Assembly: GCF_014697425.1 (NCBI RefSeq)
Contig: NZ_JACJRU010000012.1
Span: forward strand, 1-64,000
Reading direction: 5' to 3'
DNA length: 64,000 bases
Source: Nostoc sp. FACHB-110
GTDB lineage: Bacteria; Cyanobacteriota; Cyanobacteriia; Cyanobacteriales; Nostocaceae
A program made the translations under genes and the position numbers. The first letter of the stretch is position 1, and each line of letters starts with the position of its first letter. The notes beneath the pieces are model-generated. The model saw only the letters and a program-made list of their open reading frames with translations. It searched no databases and had not been told where the DNA came from. Positions 48,583 to 58,132 of this stretch are shown in pieces.

Positions 48583-51500
48583 ATGGAACACTGGCAATTT
48601 TTAATCCAGAAACAGGGCGATCGCTCTTGGCACACCTTGGAATCGCCAAATATACAAATTTTGGAAGGTCGGTACAGAGTTTTGGCTCGCTCTAACCTTC
48701 CTAATACCGATGTGGAAGTGCGAGTAACTCACTCTTCAACTCACGAAGTTCCGCCAAAACGGCGAATTCAAAGGCAATCACGACGCACTAACTCAGAAGG
48801 TTTGATGGCGGTCATTCCTTTTACCCACTTGAAGTTGGGAATATGGGAAGTACGCTGTTCTGGCGATTTGATGTCAGATATTTTGGGTAAATCTTGGCAG
48901 TATAGTATTCATTTACAAGTATTATCTCAACTACCAAATCAAGAAGTAGAGAATTTCCCGGGTGGAGGTAATGGAGAGTCAAGTTCTCTTGACTTCATGA
49001 TTCAATTACCCAATCAAAAAAATATTCATGAGCCAGAACGCTTCCTGGTTAGCATTTCGCCAGAAACATTAGCTCCTAGTGAAGCACCTCAAGAACTTAC
49101 TTTGATAGCCAGCGATCGCAACATCATATTAACCACAGAAGAAACTACTGACAGTAATACAGTTACAAGCGAACAAGCTATTGACGCAGTTTCTTTAGAG
49201 GTAGCATCTTCTGGAGAAACTGAGAAAACTACTGATAGCGATTTAGCAACTACTGAATTACCGAATGCAGAAATTTCCTTAACAAGCGATCGCGCTCTCG
49301 GGACTTCTACAGAGGAAATTGCTGATACTGAAGCAATTACCAGTGGACAAATTTCCTTAGAACCAACTCTCCCAGATGCAACGGCAGAAATTAGTGGCAC
49401 TGAAGCAACCACTAATGAATTACCCAGTGAAGAAATTTCTGTAGAAACCAATCTATCAGGTTCAACGGAGGAACTAACTGACAGCAATGTAGTTACTGCT
49501 GAATTAGCTGGTGAAGAAATTCCTTTAGAATACAGCCTCTCCGATTCGACAGAGGAAATCACGAATAGTGATGCAGTTACTAGCGAACTGCCTGGTGAAG
49601 AAATTTCTTTAGAACAGCCTCTGCTAGATTCAACAGAGGAAATTACGAATAACGATGCAGTTACTAGCGAACTGCCTAATGAAGAAATTTCTTTAGAACA
49701 GCCTCTGCTAGATTCAACCGAAGAAAACACTAACAGCTATTTAGTTGCTACTAACATCCCTGCTGATACAGAAGAGTATGCCATTATCGATCAGCCTGCT
49801 AGCCCGTTATGGTTGAAAGGTGACACAGCAGAGCAAATTTTACAAAATTTAATGGAGTTAGCTTTACCAACGGCTGAATTGCTATTAGATGATGAAGAAT
49901 TTGAAGAAGATCCAATCATCCCGCCAGCACCTCCGCTATTGCTGACTTTAGAGCGAGAAAATTATATTGCTCGTTGGGGGCAAGGACTAGGTATTAATGC
50001 GAGGGTAGAGTTACAGGAAAATACAAGCCTGGAAAATGAGCCAGAATACGCAACAATTCTTTATGCACTGGAAGCTAGGATTGAACTACGTTCACCTTTA
50101 AGTTCGGCTGTATTGGCTCAATTCAGGCAACCTTTAGCAGAGAATTCACTGCCTTTAACGATTAATACAGCCATTAACATTCCAGCTGAGTGTGATTCTA
50201 AGCTACTTTTAGGAGAACTCAATTTATACGGCGCACTCACTGATTTTGGTGAGGTGATGCTTTTAGCCAGTCGGTCGTTTACAGTGATGGCGGAAGTTAC
50301 AGAGTTACTGGCAATTACAGCTGTTAGTAAGTTAAGTCAGCAAAACTTTTTAGAAAATGGCGCATTATCAGTTTCGGTTCCTAGCCAAGAATCAGCTGCA
50401 TCTGTGAGTTTGGGTTTGGAACTGTTTAATTTGGTGAAAACTTCTCCTAACCAACCGCAAACAATTTTGCCGTCACCAAGCCAGCCTCTACCGCCGCAAA
50501 TTAATTTGTTAACGCTCAAGAAAACAGAAGATTTGCGATCGCCAAAACTACCAAAGCTACCGGAAGTCCAAAATAGTGCGATCGCTACTGATGATGTCAT
50601 ACCAGAACCTGCTTCACAAGCACAGGCGGAACTTGAGGAAAATCATGAGGCAATATCAACCCCAACAACAATCCCTCTAGCCCCCATAAATTTAGAACAG
50701 CTATCGATTAAAAATCGCCGTAAGTTCTTGCTGGGCAATACTTTTCCCTTTCTCAAACGCCTCGAAACTTTGCCAGTTGAAGAAACGGCAGCAACGGCTA
50801 GTGCATCTCCAGAGTCAGAGATTCCCATAGCCGAGGAATCATTACAGTTGACAGCCAATACTGATGAGTCGGCTAGTTCAGAAACAGAGGATTCTTTGCC
50901 ATTGGCGGTGGCTGATCCCAAGGATGAAAATTCAGAATTACCAGATGATTCAGTCGCAGAAGTAATCGAATCTTTACCCGAAGTTGCTGATACGCCAACT
51001 TTAGAACTGAGTGACGAAGCCAATATTCAACAAACTGTTTCCTTAGATGCTGATTCCCATTCAGCAGTCTTAACTAAATCTGTTCCAGAAATAATTGACG
51101 CACAAAGTTTAGGATTTAGCGAGGATGCGATTACTCAACCAACTGTGCCAAATACTACATTTGTAGGAGAAGGTAATCCTTACTCGTCACCTTTAATCAG
51201 AAAATGGATGCAGAGCCAAGGCTATTTCGTTCCTGAACCACCGCCATTGCCGCCTGTGCGGTATCAAAGCCAGGAAACTGAGATATCAGAAGAGCAAAAT
51301 CTGCCCAATGAAGCAGAACCGGAACCTCTAGAGCCTAGCTGGGAAATATCTTCTGTAGATACTGATTTGTGGTCTAATTCGGAAACGAATGTGAGCGAAG
51401 ACAACCTCGCCGAAGAACTTTGGGGGGAACCAGAAACAAGTCAGAGCGAAGAAAACCTGAGCGCAGAGCTTTGGGGAGACTCAGAAACAGGCATAATTAC

Positions 51501-52131
51501 CGAGGATGCTGAAAATTTACCAATATCAGCAGAAACTCAAACAGAAAATGTACCTCAAGATGAAGCTACGCCTACATTACAATTATCTCAGTTAGCCTTG
51601 AGCCAAAAAATCAAAATACCACGGGCTTGGTTGGCGCAAGAAATTGTGGTGGATGACACTTACAGTGAATCGGATGAAAGCTCTATTCAGAGTTTGGTTG
51701 TAGAAAGTAGACAGCCTAATCATTCTGCTGTGTTGACTTCAGTGGCTATAGCAGCCGAAATGAGTGAACCTTTGCCTATTCCTCAACTACACATACCAGA
51801 AGGTGAGTTGATTGCAGGTCAATCTGTGCGAGTGCGTGTAGAATTGCCGGAAGTACCACCACAAGTTGTGGTGAAGCTATGGATTGAGGATTTTCAAACT
51901 CGTGGTTTGTTAGATGGCCCCCATGTGTTAAAAGATTTGCTACCTAATCTTTTAGGTGGAGTAGAAGTGATGACACAAATCAATGTTCCCTTTGGCTGTG
52001 TGGAAATTCGTTTAGAAGCGATCGCTTTCCACACTTCTACTCAACAAGAAAGTCACAAAGTTACGGTGGTGCGGACTGTAATTCCCCCAGACTTGCCAAA
52101 TTTGCAAGTTGATGAATTGCTTGGTTTGTAA
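48583..52131 (+). CDS. Large acidic repeat protein of unknown function
   Basis: 1182 residues. An N-terminal beta domain (~residues 1-125, WQFLIQKQGDRSWHTLESPN; KLGIWEVRCSGDLM). Residues ~155-400: Glu/Thr/Ser-rich disordered part including about 28-residue tandem units, three of them nearly identical in DNA (84-bp period). Residues ~440-580: another beta domain. A second disordered stretch precedes a C-terminal Ig-like domain (ELIAGQSVRVRVELPEVPPQVVVKLWIEDFQ). No signal peptide or membrane helix, so likely cytosolic. Not recognised. Confidence 0.75.
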   Translation: MEHWQFLIQKQGDRSWHTLESPNIQILEGRYRVLARSNLPNTDVEVRVTHSSTHEVPPKRRIQRQSRRTNSEGLMAVIPFTHLKLGIWEVRCSGDLMSDILGKSWQYSIHLQVLSQLPNQEVENFPGGGNGESSSLDFMIQLPNQKNIHEPERFLVSISPETLAPSEAPQELTLIASDRNIILTTEETTDSNTVTSEQAIDAVSLEVASSGETEKTTDSDLATTELPNAEISLTSDRALGTSTEEIADTEAITSGQISLEPTLPDATAEISGTEATTNELPSEEISVETNLSGSTEELTDSNVVTAELAGEEIPLEYSLSDSTEEITNSDAVTSELPGEEISLEQPLLDSTEEITNNDAVTSELPNEEISLEQPLLDSTEENTNSYLVATNIPADTEEYAIIDQPASPLWLKGDTAEQILQNLMELALPTAELLLDDEEFEEDPIIPPAPPLLLTLERENYIARWGQGLGINARVELQENTSLENEPEYATILYALEARIELRSPLSSAVLAQFRQPLAENSLPLTINTAINIPAECDSKLLLGELNLYGALTDFGEVMLLASRSFTVMAEVTELLAITAVSKLSQQNFLENGALSVSVPSQESAASVSLGLELFNLVKTSPNQPQTILPSPSQPLPPQINLLTLKKTEDLRSPKLPKLPEVQNSAIATDDVIPEPASQAQAELEENHEAISTPTTIPLAPINLEQLSIKNRRKFLLGNTFPFLKRLETLPVEETAATASASPESEIPIAEESLQLTANTDESASSETEDSLPLAVADPKDENSELPDDSVAEVIESLPEVADTPTLELSDEANIQQTVSLDADSHSAVLTKSVPEIIDAQSLGFSEDAITQPTVPNTTFVGEGNPYSSPLIRKWMQSQGYFVPEPPPLPPVRYQSQETEISEEQNLPNEAEPEPLEPSWEISSVDTDLWSNSETNVSEDNLAEELWGEPETSQSEENLSAELWGDSETGIITEDAENLPISAETQTENVPQDEATPTLQLSQLALSQKIKIPRAWLAQEIVVDDTYSESDESSIQSLVVESRQPNHSAVLTSVAIAAEMSEPLPIPQLHIPEGELIAGQSVRVRVELPEVPPQVVVKLWIEDFQTRGLLDGPHVLKDLLPNLLGGVEVMTQINVPFGCVEIRLEAIAFHTSTQQESHKVTVVRTVIPPDLPNLQVDELLGL
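49459..49754 (+). repeat. 84-bp coding tandem repeats
   Basis: Units start at 49459, 49543, 49627 and 49711 (period 84 bases, 28 residues). The third differs from the second by only a few bases; the first and fourth are more diverged. The protein unit has the pattern DSTEEITNxDAVTSELPxEE. Confidence 0.85.
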
Positions 52132-52240
52132 ACACAAGCTTTACATAACTGTGTTAAAAATCTTTAGAATTTAAAAAATCTGTCTGAATTTGCAGTAAGC
52201 TCATTTTGAATTGTAGTGTGATTTAACAGGAAACTTTACC

Positions 52241-52384
52241 ATGCCTACTGAACTTTTCCCACACATTTTGGGCTATTCTGCTTCCTACTTATCTGCTATC
52301 TTTGTTCCCGTTATTGGTTGGGTTCTACCCATCGGAACATTCGCGTTTTTATTGTTATACATTGAGCGCGAAGATATTGCCTAA
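52241..52384 (+). CDS. psaI: Photosystem I subunit VIII
   Basis: A 47-residue protein read directly from the DNA: MPTELFPHILGYSASYLSAI is followed by one membrane helix (VPVIGWVLPIGTFAFLLLYI) and EREDIA. The FVPVIGWVxPI and YIEREDxA parts are as in Nostoc PsaI. It helps the trimerisation domain of photosystem I. It converges on the psbJ gene with a shared terminator between them. Confidence 0.9.
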   Translation: MPTELFPHILGYSASYLSAIFVPVIGWVLPIGTFAFLLLYIEREDIA

Positions 52385-52482
52385 ATCGATAATTAGTGAT
52401 AGGTAATTGAGCGTTTTAAATTTGACCAATTATCTATTACTAAAGTTTAGTTCACTGGTTATAAAATTAATCAGTGATGATT

Positions 52483-52517
52483 AAACCGCCTGTCTCATCG
52501 AGATAGGCGGTTTTTTA
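52483..52517. terminator. Shared bidirectional terminator between psaI and psbJ
   Basis: AAACCGCCTGTCTC, loop ATCG, AGATAGGCGGTTTTTT. On the plus strand it ends psaI; with the A run at its left end (TTAAACC) it may also end the psbE-F-L-J transcript. Confidence 0.8.
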
Positions 52518-52578
52518 ATGCTGTATTTCTAAACTGATGCTAGAAAATTCAGACTATCTTATAAAGTTCAATTCGCTG

Positions 52579-52701
52579 TTATAGCGAAGAACCAATTCCA
52601 GCGTAGGCTCCATAGAAGAAAATGCCTACAACAGTAATTACGCCTAAGCCTGCGATTGTAGCTACAACCCACAGGGGAATTCTTCCAGTTCCAGCAGACA
52701 T
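52579..52701 (-). CDS. psbJ: Photosystem II protein J
   Basis: 40 residues read from the [23 protein letters not shown], then [20 protein letters not shown]. One membrane helix. GGGAGGAGGAAA precedes the ATG. Last gene of the psbE-F-L-J operon. PsbJ helps regulate electron flow from QA to QB. Confidence 0.95.
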   Translation of the reverse strand: MSAGTGRIPLWVVATIAGLGVITVVGIFFYGAYAGIGSSL

Positions 52702-52769
52702 TTTCCTCCTCCCTTTAACAACAAATCAACACAAATTAGATAAACAAAGTTTCCCAAAAACAGTTCCAG

Positions 52770-52889
52770 TTAGTTAAAGAAGTAACTGGAAAATAGAATA
52801 CCGAGAACGAAAATGAGTAACAATCCCAGGTATAAAGAAGTACGGTTAAGTTCAACCGGTTGGTTATTGGGATTGGGCGTTCTTTCCAT
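52770..52889 (-). CDS. psbL: Photosystem II protein L
   Basis: 39 residues: [20 protein letters not shown], then [19 protein letters not shown]. One membrane helix. It is known to stabilise QA and the dimer. Spaced 68 bases from psbJ and 9 bases after psbF. Confidence 0.96.
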   Translation of the reverse strand: MERTPNPNNQPVELNRTSLYLGLLLIFVLGILFSSYFFN

Positions 52890-52898
52890 GATTTGCTC

Positions 52899-53045
<147 letters not shown>

Positions 53046-53294
53046 CTACTTTCCAATAAATTGTTCAACTTGTTGTTTAGCTTGATAACGGTTATTCACA
53101 ATGGGCAATTCTTGCCGTGTTTGTGTGTAATATTCGTTAGGGCGAGGTGTGCCAAATACATCATAAGCCAGCCCGGTGCTAACAAATAACCAGCCTGCAA
53201 TAAATAATGCGGGGATGGTGATGCTGTGAATTACCCAGTAACGAACGCTGGTAATAATGTCCGAAAACGGACGTTCTCCAGTGGTACCTGACAT
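53046..53294 (-). CDS. psbE: Cytochrome b559 alpha subunit
   Basis: 82 residues. [20 protein letters not shown] contains the haem-ligand His, followed by the membrane helix and the lumenal tail [19 protein letters not shown]. First gene of psbE-F-L-J; the ycf48 gene lies 120 bases upstream in the same direction. Confidence 0.98.
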   Translation of the reverse strand: MSGTTGERPFSDIITSVRYWVIHSITIPALFIAGWLFVSTGLAYDVFGTPRPNEYYTQTRQELPIVNNRYQAKQQVEQFIGK

Positions 53295-53414
53295 TTAAAT
53301 CCCTACCTTCACAAAGACTATTATTGAGTTTATTATCCTACAAAGTTTAGAAAGAGTAACAAGTTGCAACGTTCTTCTCAGAAATCAGAGTGAACACCTA
53401 AACTTTAGCTAGGT

Positions 53415-54422
53415 CTAAGCGGCTTTTTCTGTCTCGGCGTTATATTTGAGCAGCACGCCGCGATCGCCGATAATAAATCCTTGATCGGGCTTGAGAAAAA
53501 CTATTTTATATAGATTGGCTGCAACTTCTTCAACATCACGGTCTTTTTCCCAGGTTTTGCCACCATCAGTACTGCGCAATAAGTTACCGCTACCGCCGCC
53601 TATCCAAATTTCTTCGGGTGTGCGATATGCCAAATCTAGTAAACCCCAACTTGTAGATAACTCTGGATATAAGGCTTCTTGCCATTCTTCAGTGTTATTG
53701 GGTTCGCTAAACTGCACTTGACCACCCCGCGCTAATAACCACAGTTGTCCGTTATTGTTGAAACCCATGTTTTCGACGCGGCGCGAACTGTTGCGGTTAT
53801 GGGGAACCCAAGCATTTTGTCCTGGTTCCCAAGTCGAGAAAAAGCTACCTTTAGCGGAAACTGCGACATATTTACCGTCAGCAGAACGTTCCATATTTCG
53901 CACTACACCGACAGCTGCTTCCACTTGGGCTTTCCAGTTGAGTCCGCCATCGGTAGTTTTGTAGATTGCACCCACATCAGTGGCCATTTCTGCCGAATTA
54001 GTTCCCAAAGCATGAACGGAAATTGGATTACCTGGTAACTTTTCGCTCAAGGGAATCCGTGACCAAGAACGGCCTTCATCGTTAGTATGCAGTAGCAAAG
54101 AGGGTTCACCGACTATCCAGCCTTCTTTACCAGAAAAACTTACGGAGTCAAAGCGATACCGGGCATCATCCAGTTCTAAGGTAAGAGGTTGCCAAGTTTC
54201 ACCACCGTTTTTAGTTTCTAGAAGTGTGGCGTTGCTACCCACTATAAAACCATGCTGAGAGTCTTGAGTAAAAGCAATATCCAGTAACTTCTCGTTGGTT
54301 GGCAAATTAATAATTTCCCAGGGGTTGAAGCTAGTGGAAGGCACTTTGCTACAACCGATACATAAAACAACTACCATTAACAAGGCAATTATGCGTTGCC
54401 AACTTCTGACAATGAGATGCAT
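53415..54422 (-). CDS. ycf48: Photosystem II assembly factor Ycf48 (HCF136)
   Basis: 335 residues. Lipobox-like signal LLMVVVLCIGCSK (Cys24), then a seven-bladed propeller of Asp-box/BNR repeats, each with a G-xTW motif: NGGETWQPL, DEGRSWSRI, DGGLNWKAQ, DGGKTWEKD. It binds the D1 precursor and pigments early in photosystem II assembly. Located upstream of psbE and downstream of rubA, the usual cyanobacterial order. Confidence 0.96.
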   Translation of the reverse strand: MHLIVRSWQRIIALLMVVVLCIGCSKVPSTSFNPWEIINLPTNEKLLDIAFTQDSQHGFIVGSNATLLETKNGGETWQPLTLELDDARYRFDSVSFSGKEGWIVGEPSLLLHTNDEGRSWSRIPLSEKLPGNPISVHALGTNSAEMATDVGAIYKTTDGGLNWKAQVEAAVGVVRNMERSADGKYVAVSAKGSFFSTWEPGQNAWVPHNRNSSRRVENMGFNNNGQLWLLARGGQVQFSEPNNTEEWQEALYPELSTSWGLLDLAYRTPEEIWIGGGSGNLLRSTDGGKTWEKDRDVEEVAANLYKIVFLKPDQGFIIGDRGVLLKYNAETEKAA

Positions 54423-54512
54423 CTGTATTTCTTAGTGGTTTCTAAATTCGTTTAGGTTTTACCTGAAGAGCTGCGATCGCTCTTTAAAATAGGTAAAAAA
54501 AGATAGCGGGTC

Positions 54513-54848
54513 TTATTGTAAGCCGTAAAGACTGATAAAAAACAAGAAAGCTAAAGCTAACGCCCCAAAAATTAAGATATTCTTTTGTCCTGGTGTGAGA
54601 TTGTTAACTCCCAAGCCAAAACCGAGATTTTCTTTAAAACCGGATGCTGTACCAGAGGGGCCAATGTTGGTAAAAGCGGTTTTTTTGGCAGTACAAACTG
54701 GACATCGCCAATTTACAGGCAAATCTGTAAACAGTGTCCCAGAAGGAATATCATGCTTATCATCTCCCTTCTCAGGTTCATAAACATAACCGCAGGCGCG
54801 ACACTCATAGCGGTCTAACGCTGGAGTCTCAACAGCTTGTTCGCTCAT
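54513..54848 (-). CDS. rubA: Membrane-anchored rubredoxin RubA
   Basis: 111 residues. Iron site CRACGYVYEPEKGDD and WRCPVCTAKKTAF (two CX2C pairs), a linker, and a C-terminal membrane helix ILIFGALALAFLFFISLYGL. RubA is needed for photosystem assembly; its gene adjoins ycf48 and psbE in most cyanobacteria. Confidence 0.95.
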   Translation of the reverse strand: MSEQAVETPALDRYECRACGYVYEPEKGDDKHDIPSGTLFTDLPVNWRCPVCTAKKTAFTNIGPSGTASGFKENLGFGLGVNNLTPGQKNILIFGALALAFLFFISLYGLQ

Positions 54849-55043
54849 GGCTAAGGTCTCCCAGAGGGGAATTATTAAATATACGTTAAAAATTATGACA
54901 TAACTGTTAGACTTTTCTATCAGTTCTAGAAACGAATCAAATACCTGAAATCCGTCTGTTTCCCAGATTTCAGAAAACTCGAAAAGATATAATGTAAAAG
55001 AAAGTAACAGCCTTAATTACACCATAAGCGGTAGAAATTCATT

Positions 55044-55406
55044 GTGTTTGTCCTTAGCGGTTACGAGTACTTTCTAGGCTTCTTAATTATCTGTAGCCTA
55101 GTGCCTGCCTTAGCGCTTTCTGCTTCCAAGCTTCTCAGACCAAGTGGTAACAGCCTGGAACGACTCACCACCTATGAATCTGGGATGGAACCCATTGGGG
55201 GAGCCTGGATTCAGTTCAACATCCGCTACTATATGTTTGCGCTGGTTTTTGTCGTCTTCGACGTAGAAACCGTGTTTCTGTATCCTTGGGCGGTAGCTTT
55301 CCACCGTTTAGGGCTATTAGCATTCATTGAGGCACTAATATTTATTGCAATTCTTGTAGTTGCCTTAGTTTACGCATGGCGTAAAGGAGCTTTGGAATGG
55401 TCTTGA
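55044..55406 (+). CDS. ndhC: NAD(P)H-quinone oxidoreductase subunit 3
   Basis: 120 residues, GTG start. Three membrane helices; the loop [20 protein letters not shown] and [16 protein letters not shown] are the family signatures. Part of the NDH-1 membrane arm. Overlaps ndhK by ten bases. Confidence 0.97.
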   Translation: MFVLSGYEYFLGFLIICSLVPALALSASKLLRPSGNSLERLTTYESGMEPIGGAWIQFNIRYYMFALVFVVFDVETVFLYPWAVAFHRLGLLAFIEALIFIAILVVALVYAWRKGALEWS

Positions 55407-56131
55407 ATTCTGATTTAAGCACCCAAGACAAAGAGCGAATCATCAACCCCATTGAGCGTCCAACAGTCACTCAAGACCTTTCAGAAAACGTTATTTTGAC
55501 AACGGTTGATGACCTCTACAACTGGGCTAGACTTTCGAGTTTGTGGCCTTTGCTGTTTGGTACAGCTTGCTGCTTTATTGAGTTTGCAGCGTTAATTGGT
55601 TCTCGGTTTGACTTTGACCGCTTTGGTTTAATTCCCCGTTCTAGTCCCCGCCAAGCTGATTTGATTATTACAGCCGGGACAATCACTATGAAGATGGCTC
55701 CTCAGTTGGTGCGTCTTTATGAGCAAATGCCTGAGCCAAAGTATGTCATTGCGATGGGAGCTTGTACAATTACTGGCGGGATGTTTAGTGTAGATTCTCC
55801 GACAGCTGTACGCGGAGTTGACAAGTTGATTCCGGTGGATGTGTACTTGCCTGGTTGCCCTCCCCGTCCAGAAGCGATTATTGATGCGATCATTAAGCTG
55901 CGGAAGAAAATCGCTAATGATTCCATGCAAGAACGTGATCAAACCAAGCAAACCCACCGCTTTTATAGTACGACTCATAACTTGAAGCCAGTAGAAGAAA
56001 TCTTAACTGGTAAGTATATGCAGTCAGAAACTCGCTTCACTCCGCCTAAGGAATTGACAGAAGCTATTGGTTTACCAGTACCACCTGCGCTGCTAACTTC
56101 AAAAACCAAGGAGGAACAAAGCCGTGGCTGA
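55397..56131 (+). CDS. ndhK: NAD(P)H-quinone oxidoreductase subunit K
   Basis: 244 residues. Ligates the N2 [4Fe-4S] cluster through [14 protein letters not shown] and PGCPPRPE. It overlaps ndhC by ten and ndhJ by eight bases. The start is the ATG at 55397; [15 protein letters not shown] is the usual N-terminus. Confidence 0.97.
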   Translation: MVLNSDLSTQDKERIINPIERPTVTQDLSENVILTTVDDLYNWARLSSLWPLLFGTACCFIEFAALIGSRFDFDRFGLIPRSSPRQADLIITAGTITMKMAPQLVRLYEQMPEPKYVIAMGACTITGGMFSVDSPTAVRGVDKLIPVDVYLPGCPPRPEAIIDAIIKLRKKIANDSMQERDQTKQTHRFYSTTHNLKPVEEILTGKYMQSETRFTPPKELTEAIGLPVPPALLTSKTKEEQSRG

Positions 56132-56651
56132 TGAAGAAACTAAACCAGTACCAGCAGCCGAAGATGCGATAGTTCCAGCTGGGCCTACTTCTCAGTGGTT
56201 AGCAGAAAATGGCTTTGACAATGAGTCTTTAGCACCTGATAAGAATGGCGTAGAGATTATTAAGGTCGGGCCAGAATTTTTATTACCCATAGCTACAGCT
56301 TTGTATGCTTATGGGTTTAATTATCTTCAGTTTCAAGGTGGTATCGACCTTGGCCCAGGACAGGAATTAGTCAGTGTTTATCACTTAATTAAGGTTGGTG
56401 ATAATGCTGATAAGCCAGAAGAGGTGCGGGTTAAGGTATTCTTGCCACGGGAGAATCCTCGAGTGCCTTCGGTGTACTGGATTTGGAAAACGGCAGACTG
56501 GCAAGAACGCGAAAGCTACGATATGTTCGGCATTATCTACGAAGGACACCCAAATCTGAAGCGGATTTTGATGCCGGAAGATTGGGTGGGTTGGCCTTTG
56601 CGGAAGGATTACGTCTCGCCTGATTTTTACGAGTTGCAAGACGCTTATTAG
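56124..56651 (+). CDS. ndhJ: NAD(P)H-quinone oxidoreductase subunit J
   Basis: 175 residues, GTG start inside the end of ndhK, with AAGGAGGAA at 56108-56116 as ribosome-binding site. Peripheral-arm subunit; signatures [14 protein letters not shown] and [22 protein letters not shown]. Last gene of ndhC-K-J. Confidence 0.97.
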   Translation: MADEETKPVPAAEDAIVPAGPTSQWLAENGFDNESLAPDKNGVEIIKVGPEFLLPIATALYAYGFNYLQFQGGIDLGPGQELVSVYHLIKVGDNADKPEEVRVKVFLPRENPRVPSVYWIWKTADWQERESYDMFGIIYEGHPNLKRILMPEDWVGWPLRKDYVSPDFYELQDAY

Positions 56652-56839
56652 AAAGTGCTGAGTGTCAGCTAGTGAGAATTTTGATGTCTCATTCCTAACC
56701 CTTCTCCGGTGACGGAGGGGGGTAATGTTTTTGCAACGCAAAGGTACGCAGAGGTTGGCGCGGAGTTTCGCGGAGTTTAATTTATAGTTTTGCGGGGATG
56801 GGTGATGATATGAATAGTGAAGTTGTAAAGTAATGCGTT

Positions 56840-58132
56840 ATGTCTGACGAGTTATTAAAGTCTTTTCAGCAAGCATACAGAAATTTAGAGTTATTGCCAC
56901 TCATTGAGACAAAAGACTTAGATAGATTTAGGGTGAATTATGGTGATGAGGTAATTGAGGAGTTAGAGCAGTTAGTTGAAGATAGTCCTAATGGCGATGG
57001 CAAGATTATTTTTACGGGACATCGCGGTTGTGGTAAGTCTACTTTGTTAGCTGAGTTTAGTAGAAGAACGCAAAACCGTTATTTTGTAGTTTTATTTTCG
57101 ATTTCTGACACGATTGAAATGTCAGATGTTAATCACATCAATATTTTATTTGCTATTGCTGTTAATTTAATGTACGAGGCAGAAGCCCGGAGAGTTGAAA
57201 TTCCTAAGTCAGCGAAAGATGCTTTTTATAAGTGGTTTGCTACTCGCACTAAGACGGAAGAATTTAATATTGAGGCTGAAACTTCACTTGGGTTTGATTT
57301 GCTCAAGTTGATTAGTAATAAGTTAAAGGCTGATGCGGCTGTTCGCTATGAAATTAAGCAAGAGTTTGAGAGAAAAATTTCTGATTTAATTGCTCGGATT
57401 AATGAAATAGCTGCTGTGATTCATGTCGCTACTAAAAAAGATGTTTTAGTGATTATTGATGATTTAGATAAATTGGAACTAGAAAGGGTAAATGACATAT
57501 ATAGAGACAATATTAAAACTTTATGTCAACCAAATTTTAGAGTTATTTATACACTACCTATTGCCGTTTTACGAGATAAGTTTCTCAGACGACTGATTGA
57601 GACGGAAACTAATGATCAAGTTGTAGTCATGCCTGTATTAAAGTTATTTGAACAGGGGCAAAGTCGTCAGGTTGGTGCAAAGCCTCGACCGCAAGCAGAG
57701 AATATTTTGTGTGAAATCTTACAAAGACGAATTACCTCTGAACTTATAGAAGCACAAACGGCAGAAAAGATTGTTTTAAATAGTGGTGGTGTGTTGCGAG
57801 AGTTAGTAAGAATTGCTAATGAATGTTGTCGCATTTGTTTGCGATTAATTAGGCGTAAACCTGGACAAAAGGTGGTTATTGATGAGCAAATTTTAGATGA
57901 AGCAGTCAATAATATCCGTAATGATTTTGCTGTACCTTTGGGGAAACTAGATTATGGCATCTTGCAAACTACATATAATAACTTTATGCCCGATGATCCC
58001 AGAGATTCTGAGTTTTTAGATTTGCTCCACGGGCTTTATATTTTGGAGTATCGCAACCGCAAGAACTGGTATGATGTTCATCCAATAGTTGTAGAACTCT
58101 TGAGAGACCAGGGGTTAATCAATGACAGTTAA
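56840..58132 (+). CDS. P-loop ATPase, gene A of paired ATPase-sensor cassette 2
   Basis: 430 residues. Walker A is GHRGCGKST (residues 60-68), Walker B VLVIIDDLDKL (about 201-211), VIYTLPIAVLRD as sensor I strand, and NSGGVLRELVRIANE near residue 320 as sensor II. The C-terminus LYILEYRNRKNWYDVHPIVVE matches the end of the cassette 1 ATPase. The two proteins are clear paralogues at low overall identity. Its stop overlaps the start of the next gene by 11 bases, so they are translated together. Exact family unrecognised. Confidence 0.8.
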   Translation: MSDELLKSFQQAYRNLELLPLIETKDLDRFRVNYGDEVIEELEQLVEDSPNGDGKIIFTGHRGCGKSTLLAEFSRRTQNRYFVVLFSISDTIEMSDVNHINILFAIAVNLMYEAEARRVEIPKSAKDAFYKWFATRTKTEEFNIEAETSLGFDLLKLISNKLKADAAVRYEIKQEFERKISDLIARINEIAAVIHVATKKDVLVIIDDLDKLELERVNDIYRDNIKTLCQPNFRVIYTLPIAVLRDKFLRRLIETETNDQVVVMPVLKLFEQGQSRQVGAKPRPQAENILCEILQRRITSELIEAQTAEKIVLNSGGVLRELVRIANECCRICLRLIRRKPGQKVVIDEQILDEAVNNIRNDFAVPLGKLDYGILQTTYNNFMPDDPRDSEFLDLLHGLYILEYRNRKNWYDVHPIVVELLRDQGLINDS

